A stretch of 64,000 bases of DNA from the NCBI RefSeq assembly GCF_000250735.1, contig NZ_AHZV01000334.1, positions 1-64,000 of the forward strand, written 5' to 3'. The stretch is from Anaerophaga thermohalophila str. Valhall. GTDB taxonomy: Bacteria; Bacteroidota; Bacteroidia; Bacteroidales; Marinilabiliaceae. The position numbers and the translations under genes were made by a program. Below are positions 9,536 to 18,254 of the stretch, piece by piece (position 1 is the stretch's first letter; every line of letters begins with the position of its first letter). Under the pieces are notes generated by a model that was not told the origin of the DNA, ran no database searches, and saw only the letters and a program-made list of their open reading frames with translations.

Positions 9536-9901
9536 CTACCGCTTTGTCGACAGTTCTTGTGCTGCCCGTATGCGACGCCGACCTACAACAACCATAAATA
9601 CAATGGAAACAGCTTTCAGCAGAAATCCGCTCATCATAATCCAGTGCCCCAGATCGGTTCCGGGAATGGCACTCTTCAGATACCCACCGCCCCCTACCAT
9701 TGCTATTCCGACGAACAACATAACAACGTAACGTCCGGCAGCCAGGGTGCCATTCAACAACCCGATAACCAGATAAGCTATTTTTAAACCAATTCCGGGA
9801 ATAAGAATATAATGATACCATTCAAAACCGGTCAACCGGAGTCCTATCCCCAAAAAGACCAAAGCCAGACCTGTAAATAAAAGATATTTGTAATTCAACA
9901 C
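9536..9901 (-). CDS. Four-helix membrane protein, function unknown
   Basis: 121 residues with four hydrophobic segments (about 5-22, 30-50, 55-78, 86-106) separated by short loops with many Gly, and a basic C-terminus VGRRRIRAAQ. The third segment carries a VGGGGY motif. No family is recognised with certainty; it superficially resembles small GldL-type or DUF membrane proteins of Bacteroidota. It converges on the S9 peptidase gene. The 107-bp gap contains purine-rich GATGA repeats and no clear terminator. Confidence 0.65.
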   Translation of the reverse strand: MLNYKYLLFTGLALVFLGIGLRLTGFEWYHYILIPGIGLKIAYLVIGLLNGTLAAGRYVVMLFVGIAMVGGGGYLKSAIPGTDLGHWIMMSGFLLKAVSIVFMVVVGRRRIRAAQELSTKR

Positions 9902-9991
9902 AAGACCATTAAATTTAGATTCCGGGATTTTTATTTCCGGCAGTTCTTATCCAACAGAAAGATAAGATTATTGTTCGAATCTTGATTATTG

Positions 9992-10155
9992 AGTGTCTGT
10001 CCATAAAGTACCATTTGCTGTGTTACGCTCGCCTCCAAAATACTCATTTACGAGTAGTAAACTCCGTTTTTGGCGGCTTCGCAAGCCTTGCAACTGGCAC
10101 TTTCTGAACAGACACACATATTGTAAAAATCTTTGCGAGTTTATACAATAGTCCG
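9992..10155 (+). repeat. MITE-like repeat, family A, copy 2 (decayed right end)
   Basis: Same structure as the 6407 copy: AGTGTCTGTCCATAAAGTAC at the left, inner complement ending at 10115, conserved ACACATATTGT spacer and GAGTTTATA. The outer right end has lost the GGACAAACACT sequence. The central stem is GCCTCCAAAA/TTTTGGCGGC with one mismatch. Confidence 0.75.
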
Positions 10156-10785
10156 TTAAAAAAGCCTTAACGCAATGACGCAAAGTTTTTAATATGAAAG
10201 AGTCGCGACCTGTGTCATTAATTATGTAAACAATTAATTATCAGACATCTGTAAAAGTTTAACGGAGTATTGTTATAGACACGCACTATTTAAAGCATTC
10301 GATTCGTAATTCAATGGATTGGAAAAAAACTTACATTCTATTATAATAGTTTTCTTATCTTTATCATAACCTGAGAGTCACTCTCAAACAAAAATCACCC
10401 ACATCCATAGCGAGTTTATTTTTTTTTTTGGAGCAGATGATTACTGACAGGCAACGTATCACACTGAAACTATATGAAACGAACATGAATCTTGGAGTGC
10501 CAAATTGTAAAAAAGACATGAACAAGATTGGATATTGCCGATCTTCGATTCATCGTGAGTTCCATGCCATAATAGGTCATTAGATATTTAGATTGTCAGG
10601 ATTGTTAGATGATTTAATAACATATAACATTCTAACAACTTAACAATTTTAACAGCCGCGTAATAACTATTAAATGTAAGATGTAAGATGAAATGAACAT
10701 AGACAGGGTTACCACAACAAGAACATGTATAACCTTCAATCATGCGAGTTCCATCAGACCAATAACTTAGACTAATTTTATACTG
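10156..10785. other. Gene-free repeat mosaic upstream of the SDR gene
   Basis: No gene seen. A 'TTAATTATCAGACATCTG...AGTTTAACGGAGTAT' stretch at 10230-10270 recurs at 28077-28115 and, inverted, near 6368-6402. The 'GATTGTTAGAT...TCTAACAACTTAACAATTTTAACAGCC' module lies at 10588-10658, and the leader module at 10741-10791. A poly-T tract of 10 lies near 10420-10430. Confidence 0.55.
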
Positions 10786-11604
10786 ATGAAAAGCAGCACA
10801 ATGCTAATAACCGGTGCTTCTTCGGGTATCGGAATGGAAACGGTTCGTTATTTTGCAAGACGCGGATGGAAAGTAGCCGCCACAATGAGAAATACATCTA
10901 ACGCGGGAAACCTGATTAATATCCCAGGCGTTGCTGTATACAGGCTGGATGTTACACAACCCCACAATGTTGAAGAAACGATAAACAAAGCCTGGAATGA
11001 CATGAACGGGATTGACGTCATTGTCAATAATGCCGGATACGGTGCCATAGGTATTCTCGAAGGGGCCAACGACGAACAAATCGTCAGGCAGATGGATACC
11101 AACTTTTTTGGAACATTAAGAATCATCAGAAACATACTACCCTTAATGCGAAAACGCGGGCGGGGCACAATCATAAACCTGTCATCCATTGCAGGCCGTA
11201 TGGGGCTTCCTCTTTATTCGTTGTATCACTCCAGCAAATATGCTGTAGAAGGTTTTACCGAAAGCCTTTATTACGAAGCCCGCCCATTCAATATAAAAGT
11301 TCGCCTGATTGAACCTGGCCCCATTCGTACCGAATTTAACGGCCGCTCGAAAGATGAAATTATCCCTCCCGACGATGAAAGATACATCGCTATTTCACAA
11401 AAAGTCTCCCATTTCTATAATGCAACCTTTAAATATGCTGCTGAGCCCAAAGTTGTGGCAAGTACAATTTTCAGGGCAGCCAGATCAAAAGGAAACAGAC
11501 TTCGCTATCCGGCAGGTTTCCAGGCCCACATGTTTCTTTTTTTCTACCGGATTATGCCACTGCCTGTTTTTCGACTTGTCACAAGATTGTTGATCAATAT
11601 TTGA
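10786..11604 (+). CDS. Short-chain dehydrogenase/reductase (SDR)
   Basis: Classical SDR oxidoreductase using NAD(P)H. It has the nucleotide-binding TGASSGIG (residues 8-15), the NNAGYG motif (about 81-86), catalytic Ser in INLSSIAG (about 133) and the YxxxK pair in YHSSKYA (Tyr about 146). The Arg after the second strand (ATMRN) suggests an NADP preference. The length of 272 aa is typical; the C-terminal hydrophobic MFLFFYRIMPLPVF suggests membrane association, as in 17-beta-HSD-like members. The substrate is unknown. The ATG lies inside the dispersed leader module (TATACTGATGAAA), so the repeat supplies the 5' leader. Confidence 0.9.
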   Translation: MKSSTMLITGASSGIGMETVRYFARRGWKVAATMRNTSNAGNLINIPGVAVYRLDVTQPHNVEETINKAWNDMNGIDVIVNNAGYGAIGILEGANDEQIVRQMDTNFFGTLRIIRNILPLMRKRGRGTIINLSSIAGRMGLPLYSLYHSSKYAVEGFTESLYYEARPFNIKVRLIEPGPIRTEFNGRSKDEIIPPDDERYIAISQKVSHFYNATFKYAAEPKVVASTIFRAARSKGNRLRYPAGFQAHMFLFFYRIMPLPVFRLVTRLLINI

Positions 11605-11609
11605 CATTG

Positions 11610-11657
11610 GATGAGGGAATGAGGGGATGAGAGAATGAGGGCGTGAAGAAGTGAGAG
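11610..11657. repeat. Degenerate GATGAGGGA/GAGAATGAGG tandem repeat
   Basis: Short purine-rich imperfect 8-10 bp tandem repeat directly after the SDR stop codon. It is non-coding. Confidence 0.6.
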
Positions 11658-11758
11658 ATTATAGAATGTTCCCATCTCCTCGTCTAAATATCTAATAATC
11701 TAACACCGAATCGTCTGTTTTTTGAACAACTTTACCCTGCATCAGTTAAACTTTTTTC

Positions 11759-12925
11759 ATGAAAACCCGTCAATTTATTATGTTTTTTGCTATAGTTCTC
11801 ACAGTTCAGATACTGGTCAATTTATACCTGACCGTAAGAGGATATCAGGCTCTGGAAGCATATCCCAAAATCAGACCATGGTTCATTGTTTTCATGGTGG
11901 TAGCCACGTTTTCGTATTTGCTCGGCCGAACTTTGGAAAAAAGCATGTACAACCCGCTTACCGTTTCGCTTCACTGGCTGGGCGCATTTTGGTTTGCGGT
12001 GATGCTTTATGCCACACTCCAGGTTTTTGTCATCGATCTGGCCCGATTGGTGAACCTTGGCATTCCTTTTATTAAAAAAATTTCGGGGACAGATTACACA
12101 AAATTCAAATTCTTTACCGGGGTTGTGGTAGCAGGAATTACGTTTCTTATTGTTACAGCCGGACATATTAATGCCTGGTATCCGCGCATTGTCAACATCC
12201 CGCTAACCATTAATAAAAGCGGCGGAAACCTCGACAGTCTGAAAATTGTGGCTGTCAGCGATGTACATCTGGGGACAATCATAGGACCTCGAAAAACAGC
12301 CAAACTGGTGAATACCATCAACAGCCTTGAACCGGATATTATCCTGATGGCCGGGGATGTGCTCGATGAAGATGTAGGCCCGGTAATTCGTCAAAACCTG
12401 GGTGATTCATTGTGTAAACTGGAAGCGCCTATGGGTGTCTACGCCTGCACCGGCAACCACGAATACATCGGAGGGGGCGAACCCTCCATCCGTTATCTCG
12501 AACAACATGGAATAAAGGTATTGCGCGATACAAGTATCCTCATTGAAAATTCTTTCTATTTGATTGGAAGAGAAGACCGTCATACCAATTTCAGGTCAGA
12601 CAAAAAACGAAAATCGGTGGATGAATTACTGGCAAAGGTTAACACTCAAAAACCTGTAATTCTTTTAGACCACCAGCCCTATAACCTTGAAGAGGTCGCC
12701 AATACCGGTGTCGATCTTCAAATATCAGGACATACTCATCACGGACAGATGTGGCCCTTTGGCTACATCACAAAACGAATCTACGAAGTAAGCCGGGGCT
12801 ACAAACAAAAAGGGAACGCCCATTTTTATGTAAGTACGGGATTTGGCACCTGGGGCCCGCCGGTTCGTACGGGAAACAGACCCGAAGTAATGGTTTTTAC
12901 CCTGAATTTTAACCCGGCTGAATAA
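11759..12925 (+). CDS. Membrane-anchored metallophosphoesterase
   Basis: Calcineurin-like phosphoesterase of the YkuE/YaeI-like membrane group. Three to four N-terminal helices (about residues 5-27, 39-57, 70-95 and 118-140) precede the catalytic domain. The metal motifs are VSDVHLGT (D and H near 168-170), MAGDVLDED (about 198), GNHEYIGG (about 231-238), ILLDHQPYN (about 302) and SGHTHHGQ (about 323-330). A periplasmic or cytoplasmic orientation cannot be settled by eye. Related proteins act on phospholipid headgroups or UDP-diacylglucosamine. It stands alone, and a 150-bp AT-rich leader separates it from the SDR gene. Confidence 0.85.
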   Translation: MKTRQFIMFFAIVLTVQILVNLYLTVRGYQALEAYPKIRPWFIVFMVVATFSYLLGRTLEKSMYNPLTVSLHWLGAFWFAVMLYATLQVFVIDLARLVNLGIPFIKKISGTDYTKFKFFTGVVVAGITFLIVTAGHINAWYPRIVNIPLTINKSGGNLDSLKIVAVSDVHLGTIIGPRKTAKLVNTINSLEPDIILMAGDVLDEDVGPVIRQNLGDSLCKLEAPMGVYACTGNHEYIGGGEPSIRYLEQHGIKVLRDTSILIENSFYLIGREDRHTNFRSDKKRKSVDELLAKVNTQKPVILLDHQPYNLEEVANTGVDLQISGHTHHGQMWPFGYITKRIYEVSRGYKQKGNAHFYVSTGFGTWGPPVRTGNRPEVMVFTLNFNPAE

Positions 12926-12964
12926 AGCTCAATAGATCGTCAGATTTTTAGATATAAGTAATTT

Positions 12965-13001
12965 AGTCAGTAGTTTTTAGTCAGTAGTCAGTAGCCAGTA
13001 G
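12965..13001. repeat. AGTCAGTAG short tandem repeat
   Basis: Four imperfect units of AGTCAGTAG in the gap between the phosphoesterase gene and the convergent TonB receptor gene. It is followed by a T8 run near 13043. Confidence 0.6.
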
Positions 13002-13064
13002 TGTGAATTATAAACGCTAACATACCTCTCTGCGTTTAGGCTTTTTTTTACTGACTATTGGAGA

Positions 13065-15395
13065 CTAAAACTCCATAATTATTCCAATTGTTGGTAATAC
13101 GGTTCCCGAAGTGGTGCGCAACTCTTTCAGGGCATATCTCTGCTCCTCTTGGGGAGCTTCGGGGTTTTCAATAACCGGATCGCCGTTTTCATCGAGTTCT
13201 CGTATGAGTTTTGGCGCATCATCGTTCTTCTTGTTATAGACATTCTGAACATCAAAATAGACACCAAGAGAAAACTTCGGAAAAATCCAGGATTTGTCTA
13301 TTCTCAGGTCCAGTTGATGAAACGGCTCCAGTCTTTTTTCATTAAAACGGCTGTAATCAAGATATTCCCGGCCGTTCAAATCCCAGGCAGCCACATTTTC
13401 AGACCGCTCCAAGTCGTAAGGTGTATAAGGTAACCCTCCGGCAAATCTCCATTTTAAACCAAAGTCCCAGTTTTTCTTAAATGATTTATTGAATGTTAGC
13501 GTAAACAAGTGACCTGCATCCCATGATGACGGCACATACTCTCCATTAACATCTGTAAATAAGCTGTTTACCCAGGTATATGCAAGTATATAACTATAGC
13601 CTTTGGCCGATTTTTGGCGCACCAGGAGCTCTGCACCATAGGTTTGACCATCAGAAGAGCTGGTAACTTCCTCATCGCCTAAAACACCATAGTCGGCCCC
13701 TTTGCTGGCCAATGCCACCGAATCGGTTATCGAAAAAGGATAATTACCGTAGTTTTTCAGAAAACCTTCCAGACTAACCCGGGTATAATTATTAGGACGC
13801 CACTCAACACCTCCCACAAAATGGTCGGCATAGATATAACTCAATCCGTTTTCTTTATTCACGAGCGTTCCCTGGTTGTTTCGAAACCCTATTGTTGTAT
13901 AAGGAGGCAACTGGAAATATCTGCCCGTATTAAAATTCAGGCTGAAGGTTGGAGCTAATCTGTACGATAAAGTAAGGCGGGGACTGAACTGCTCCGGCAA
14001 ATTATTCATATCGTCACTGAAACTATTGGCATCCATCCTAAGGCCAAATCGCACATCAAGTTTATCGTCGGCCAGGGTTCGCGAAACCGATCCAAAAATT
14101 CCATAACTATAAAAATCAACATCCGAATTGTAATTGATCTCGGTTGGAACACCTTCACGAAACACCCTGGTATAAGTGCGATTGTAATAGGATATCCTTT
14201 TAAGATTCAGACCTGCACGAATAGTGTATGCCCCCGGATTACTGTAAAGTTCGAACCTGAGCCTGTCCTGTATCTCATCGCTGACATAATCATTTAGCAA
14301 TTTTGCAGGGTCATCTTCATCATTATCCTGATATTTGGAAATTACGTTATTCAAATGACTACGGCTTAGGGCAACTACAAAATAGTTTTGCTCCATGAAA
14401 TGCTTAAAGCTTGCACCTATCGTATAATTCCACTGCTCGAACGAGGGCAGATATTCAAGAATATACCTGTTTTCCCCGGTAGGATCAGGAGACGGGTTGT
14501 ATTTAAACTCATCAATGGCGCCAACGCCCAACAATAAAAGTTCATTTTTGGAGTCAAACCGGGTACGCGTACGAAACTGAAAATCGGTAAAAGTAGGTAA
14601 GAACGGCAATCCCAACTGGTCAAATAAAAACTGAAGGTATGATCTTCGTACTGAAAACAATCCTCCGGTCTTCTCACCGAGCGGTGTATTGGATGAAAGC
14701 GATAATTCAGAAGCACCAAGTGTAGCCTTAAAAGCCGGTTTTTCTTTATTGGCATCAATCTGTTTAAACTCGAATACAGAGCTCAAAGCATTCCCTCTGT
14801 CGGCAGGAAAGGCACTCGAATAAAAGTCTACTTCCCGGATAAAATCAACATTGAGTATCCCCACCGACCCCCCGGAGGCACCTTGTGTGGAAAAATGATT
14901 TAACACGGGAATTTCTATTCCATCCAGAAAAAAACGATTCTCAGAGGGTCCTCCTCCCCTCACAATCAAATCGTTTCGAAAAGAGACATTTGCGCCAACA
15001 CCGGGAAAGCTCTGAAGCACTTTCGCAAGGTCGCGTGCTGCACCGGCACTTTTTTCAATCTGTTCAATTCCAATCCGCCGCAAAGAAACGGGTGTTTCTC
15101 CCCTGCGTACAAAAGCACCGGCACTAACTTTTACTTCGCCAAGCTCAGTGGTCTTTTGCTGCATAGTAATTTCAACATAGTTGGAACGAACAGCCGAAAG
15201 ATTAATCTCTTCAGTAAGTTTTCTTTCGTAACCTACTGATGACAGTTGCAGCCGAATAAATCCGGGTTCAATATCTTCAAAAACAAATTCTCCCTTCTCA
15301 TTGGTAGTTGTACCCCTGCCTGTACCTTCAATCACAATATTGACAAACGGAACGGGTTCGTTGGTATATGCATCTTTTACCAACCCACGCAACAC
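13065..15395 (-). CDS. TonB-dependent outer-membrane receptor with carboxypeptidase-like N-terminal domain
   Basis: Outer-membrane active transporter, not paired with a SusD. Residues 1-85 form a CarboxypepD_reg-like beta-sandwich (VPFVNIVIEGTGRGTTTNEKG), followed by the plug (SFPGVGANVSFRNDLIVRGG, FFLDGIEIP) and a beta-barrel ending in GTVLPTIGIIMEF with the terminal Phe. The coordinates given start at GTG 15395, but the frame stays open upstream to 15482 and encodes a convincing signal peptide (ISIYLTVFFITANIFSLYGQ) without any ATG, GTG or TTG in frame. One extra A in the AA at 15467-15468 would place GTG 15472 in frame, so the true gene is probably 13065-15472. The ligand is unknown; siderophore, vitamin or peptide are all possible. 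Confidence 0.85.
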   Translation of the reverse strand: MLRGLVKDAYTNEPVPFVNIVIEGTGRGTTTNEKGEFVFEDIEPGFIRLQLSSVGYERKLTEEINLSAVRSNYVEITMQQKTTELGEVKVSAGAFVRRGETPVSLRRIGIEQIEKSAGAARDLAKVLQSFPGVGANVSFRNDLIVRGGGPSENRFFLDGIEIPVLNHFSTQGASGGSVGILNVDFIREVDFYSSAFPADRGNALSSVFEFKQIDANKEKPAFKATLGASELSLSSNTPLGEKTGGLFSVRRSYLQFLFDQLGLPFLPTFTDFQFRTRTRFDSKNELLLLGVGAIDEFKYNPSPDPTGENRYILEYLPSFEQWNYTIGASFKHFMEQNYFVVALSRSHLNNVISKYQDNDEDDPAKLLNDYVSDEIQDRLRFELYSNPGAYTIRAGLNLKRISYYNRTYTRVFREGVPTEINYNSDVDFYSYGIFGSVSRTLADDKLDVRFGLRMDANSFSDDMNNLPEQFSPRLTLSYRLAPTFSLNFNTGRYFQLPPYTTIGFRNNQGTLVNKENGLSYIYADHFVGGVEWRPNNYTRVSLEGFLKNYGNYPFSITDSVALASKGADYGVLGDEEVTSSSDGQTYGAELLVRQKSAKGYSYILAYTWVNSLFTDVNGEYVPSSWDAGHLFTLTFNKSFKKNWDFGLKWRFAGGLPYTPYDLERSENVAAWDLNGREYLDYSRFNEKRLEPFHQLDLRIDKSWIFPKFSLGVYFDVQNVYNKKNDDAPKLIRELDENGDPVIENPEAPQEEQRYALKELRTTSGTVLPTIGIIMEF

Positions 15396-15533
15396 TGCAG
15401 TTTGCCCGTATAAGGAAAAAATATTGGCAGTGATGAAAAATACTGTAAGATATATAGAAATATTCCTTGCACTTATTTGTTAAACTTTTAGGTTTAAATC
15501 ATTAAACAACAATCTGAGAAAGATGTTTAATTC

Positions 15534-15697
15534 GTGACTGTCCATAAAGTGCCATTTACTGTGTTACGCTCGTCCGAAAATTAGTCATTTACGATGAATA
15601 AACTCAGTTTTTTCGGACTTCGCAAGCCTTGTAAATGACACTTTCTGAACAGACAAATGATAAGCAGGAAACTTTTCCTACTTTATAGACAGGTACT
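15534..15697 (+). mobile_element. MITE-like palindromic repeat, family A, copy 3
   Basis: 164 bp, the same length as the 6407 copy, with GTGACTGTCCATAAAGTGCC at the left, its inner complement ending at 15655, and an outer end CTTTATAGACAGGTACT. The central stem is GTCCGAAAA/TTTTCGGAC: different bases from copy 1 but still complementary. It lies between the divergent TonB receptor and ClC genes. Confidence 0.8.
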
Positions 15698-15700
15698 AAA

Positions 15701-15757
15701 TTGTGTCTGTCTATAAAGCAGGAAAAACATCTTCTTACTTTATTGACGGGCGTTAAT
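15701..15757 (+). repeat. Short derivative of the family A outer ends
   Basis: TGTGTCTGTCTATAAAGCAGG and a complementary TTACTTTATTGACGGGCGTTAA arm about 20 bp apart form a mini-palindrome directly after copy 3. It resembles the outer ends of the family joined without the middle part. Confidence 0.6.
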
Positions 15758-15850
15758 GGCTTTTCTTGTGGAGAAGATTTTATTAACTTAAACCCAAAAT
15801 TTGACAAGCGGAAACAGGAAAACCGAATACACGGTGTACAAAGAACAAAC

Positions 15851-17647
15851 ATGAACATTAAAGGGAAATTAGCACCAGACAGAATCTTAGGGAGTTTTTT
15901 GAAATGGCGCATAAGACATGTCAGCAACCGTCAATTCATCATGTTTTTGAGCATTATAGTTGGCATCGCCTCCGGACTGGGAGCTGTAGCCATCAAAAAC
16001 AGCGTTCATTATATCAGTGTGTTGGTACAAAATGTAATTCATTCAGAGGGACCTGCCTATGTGTTCTTTATTTCTCCTTTTTTCGGAATACTTTTAACAG
16101 TTATATTCATTAAATACATACTCAAACGGCCTGTCCGCCATGGGATTCCAAATGTGCTCTACGCCCTTTCTAAAAGGAAAGGCCGAATCCGTCGACATAA
16201 TATGTTCTCAAGCATTGTCACCAGTGCATTAACTGTAGGTTTTGGGGGAAGTGTAGGACTTGAAGGCCCCACTGTTGCGACCGGTGCAGCTATAGGTTCC
16301 AATGTTGGCCGCTTATTTCGACTCAATTTCAGGCAAATCACGCTCTTACTGGGATGTGCGTCAGCAGCAGCCATGTCGGCAATTTTTAAAGCACCTATTG
16401 CAGGCATTGTTTTTGCCCTTGAAGTGATTATGCTTGATCTCACCCTCACAGCAATTGTTCCTTTGCTTATGGCTTCAGCTTCGGCAGTACTTACCTCCTA
16501 TCTTTTCATGGGGCAACAGGTACTTTATCCGGTAAATATTACCGAAACCTTTGTAATGGAAGATTTATTGTTCTACATCGTTCTGGGAATCATTACCGGA
16601 TTTGTTGCTGTCTATTTTACAAAAGTATACCTGTACATTGAACGGATATTTCTGCGTATGAAGAAAGCCTCCACCCGGCTGATTGTTGGCGGGGCAATGT
16701 TAGGTGTTTTACTTTTCTTTTTCCCGTCATTATACGGCGAGGGGTATGACATCATCAACACAGCCCTAAGCGGCGACGCTTCTTTTATTTATGACCAGGA
16801 GTTATTCTCCAACCTTCAGTATTTCTGGCCGGTTACCGTTGTTTTAATGTTGATGGTGATAGGGTTCAAAGTTGTGGCAACATCCATCACATTTGGCAGT
16901 GGTGGTGTGGGCGGTATTTTTGCACCAACCCTGTTTATGGGCGCCAATACCGGCCTTCTTTTCGCCTTTGTAGCTAACCAGATAGGATTTCACGGCCTTT
17001 CGGAACAGAATTTTGCACTGGTGGGTATGGGAGGCCTCATAGCAGGAGTTTTGCAGGCTCCGCTGACCGGTTTGTTCCTCATCGCTGACGTTACCGGCGG
17101 GTACGAGCTTTTTCTGCCGCTCATGATAACCGCTACCATCTCTTTTGCAACGGCCAAATCGTTTGTAAAAAACTCGGTCTACACACACCAGCTTGCCCGA
17201 CGGAAAGAACTTCTCACCCACGATAAGGACCAGGTGGCATTAACTTTAATGGATGTCACGAAGCTTATAGAAACCGATTTTTCAAAAATTTCGCCCGATG
17301 CCTTGCTGGGAGACCTTGTCAAAGTAGTTTCTAAAGCTCATCGTAACCTGTTCCCGGTTGTCGATGATAAGGGAATGCTTCACGGCATGGTAAAGATGGA
17401 CGATATAAGAGATATAATATTCAAACCCGAACTTTATGATACTGTGAAAGTAAAGGACATCATGTATATGCCTGAATATTACATCAGTCCTGACGACAGC
17501 ATGGAAGACCTGGTAGAGATGTTCAGAAAATCGGGACGATTCAATATCGCGGTCATCGACAAAGGCAAATATCTTGGTTTTATATCAAGAGCCCAGGCAT
17601 TTACGGCCTATAGAAATTTTGTAAAACGATTTTCGGGAGAGTATTAG
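15851..17647 (+). CDS. ClC-type chloride channel/antiporter with C-terminal CBS domains
   Basis: Voltage-gated chloride channel family membrane protein; Cl-/H+ exchange or Cl- conduction. About ten or more membrane helices. The selectivity and gating motif GGSVGLEGPTVATG (about residues 131-144) keeps the gating Glu, and SGGVGGIFAPTLFMGA (about 350) forms another ion-binding loop. The C-terminal 120 residues carry CBS-like repeats (VVDDKGMLHGMVKMDD and VIDKGKYLGFISRAQ) that usually bind adenine nucleotides. ATG 15851 is chosen because the upstream open frame (from 15701) is made of family A repeat DNA and shows no protein-like sequence. The length of about 598 aa is usual for ClC-CBS fusions. 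Confidence 0.9.
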   Translation: MNIKGKLAPDRILGSFLKWRIRHVSNRQFIMFLSIIVGIASGLGAVAIKNSVHYISVLVQNVIHSEGPAYVFFISPFFGILLTVIFIKYILKRPVRHGIPNVLYALSKRKGRIRRHNMFSSIVTSALTVGFGGSVGLEGPTVATGAAIGSNVGRLFRLNFRQITLLLGCASAAAMSAIFKAPIAGIVFALEVIMLDLTLTAIVPLLMASASAVLTSYLFMGQQVLYPVNITETFVMEDLLFYIVLGIITGFVAVYFTKVYLYIERIFLRMKKASTRLIVGGAMLGVLLFFFPSLYGEGYDIINTALSGDASFIYDQELFSNLQYFWPVTVVLMLMVIGFKVVATSITFGSGGVGGIFAPTLFMGANTGLLFAFVANQIGFHGLSEQNFALVGMGGLIAGVLQAPLTGLFLIADVTGGYELFLPLMITATISFATAKSFVKNSVYTHQLARRKELLTHDKDQVALTLMDVTKLIETDFSKISPDALLGDLVKVVSKAHRNLFPVVDDKGMLHGMVKMDDIRDIIFKPELYDTVKVKDIMYMPEYYISPDDSMEDLVEMFRKSGRFNIAVIDKGKYLGFISRAQAFTAYRNFVKRFSGEY

Positions 17648-17794
17648 GAAGAGGCTGAGGTTGAGATTGAGCATTTACTGATGCATAGAGCAAAGCGCAT
17701 AGGGCATGGAGGAAAACGCATTAGTGAAGACTGCTTTGATCAGGTCTGTGCTCTTTGCACCCTGCTCAATGCCCCATGCTCCTGGCCCCAATTC

Positions 17795-18178
17795 CTACTC
17801 AAACAGTCCCTCGTCCCTGATAAGCATTAAAATAGCAGATTGTGGTACAATAATATATTTCTGATTATTGAATTCTATTTCGAAACCACTGTTTTGGAGA
17901 TAAATAGCCAAATCGCCTTCTTTGGGTTGCAGTGGCACGTAACGAACATTTTCATTTTTCGATTTCCAGGGTTCATCTTCCTCTGCAATAGCAGGAATAG
18001 GATAACCGGGGCCTACTTTGATCACATACCCCGAATGCACTTTCTCTTTTTCCTGCACATTGGGTGGAAGAAAAAGCCCTGACCTGGTACGTTTTTCTGG
18101 CGTTTTAGGCTGAATAAGAACACGATCGCCAACCACAATAAATTTACTCAGGTCTTTTTCGTCAATTCCGGAAATCAT
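17795..18178 (-). CDS. GroES-like co-chaperonin family protein
   Basis: Divergent Cpn10/GroES-fold protein. The core reads FIVVGDRVLIQPKTPEKRTRSGLFLPP, then VHSGYVIKVGPG, then KEGDLAIYLQNSGFEIEFNNQKYIIVPQSAILMLI, matching the order of GroES strands. At about 127 residues it is longer than GroES (about 95). The excess is an N-terminal extension and an acidic insert (PAIAEEDEPWKSKNENV) after the GPG turn. No groEL is adjacent, so it is probably not the main co-chaperonin. ATG 18178 is preferred to an in-frame TTG at 18190. A TATATTTG box lies immediately upstream at 18188-18195, so the leader would be very short. Confidence 0.8.
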   Translation of the reverse strand: MISGIDEKDLSKFIVVGDRVLIQPKTPEKRTRSGLFLPPNVQEKEKVHSGYVIKVGPGYPIPAIAEEDEPWKSKNENVRYVPLQPKEGDLAIYLQNSGFEIEFNNQKYIIVPQSAILMLIRDEGLFE

Positions 18179-18187
18179 TTTTTGCTG

Positions 18188-18225
18188 CAAATATAAAAAT
18201 AATCACAGTTAAAACTCTATTTTTG
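18188..18225. promoter_or_regulatory. Candidate divergent promoter pair (TAnnTTTG boxes)
   Basis: The 76-bp gap between the GroES-like and YfcC genes contains TATATTTG on the minus strand (18195-18188) and TATTTTTG on the plus strand (18218-18225). Both fit the Bacteroidota -7 consensus TAnnTTTG. No good TTTG at -33 is seen for either, so the call is tentative. Confidence 0.4.
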
Positions 18226-18254
18226 GAGTTGACTAAACAGAAAGACCATTGCCA

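Noticed and set aside
8496-9821. 441-codon open frame on the strand opposite the S9 peptidase
   Set aside because: It lies wholly opposite a gene with clear catalytic motifs, and its translation is Cys-, Ser- and Arg-rich with no domain pattern.
15701-15850. N-terminal extension of the ClC channel
   Set aside because: These 50 codons are family A repeat DNA and leader; the protein fold starts after ATG 15851.
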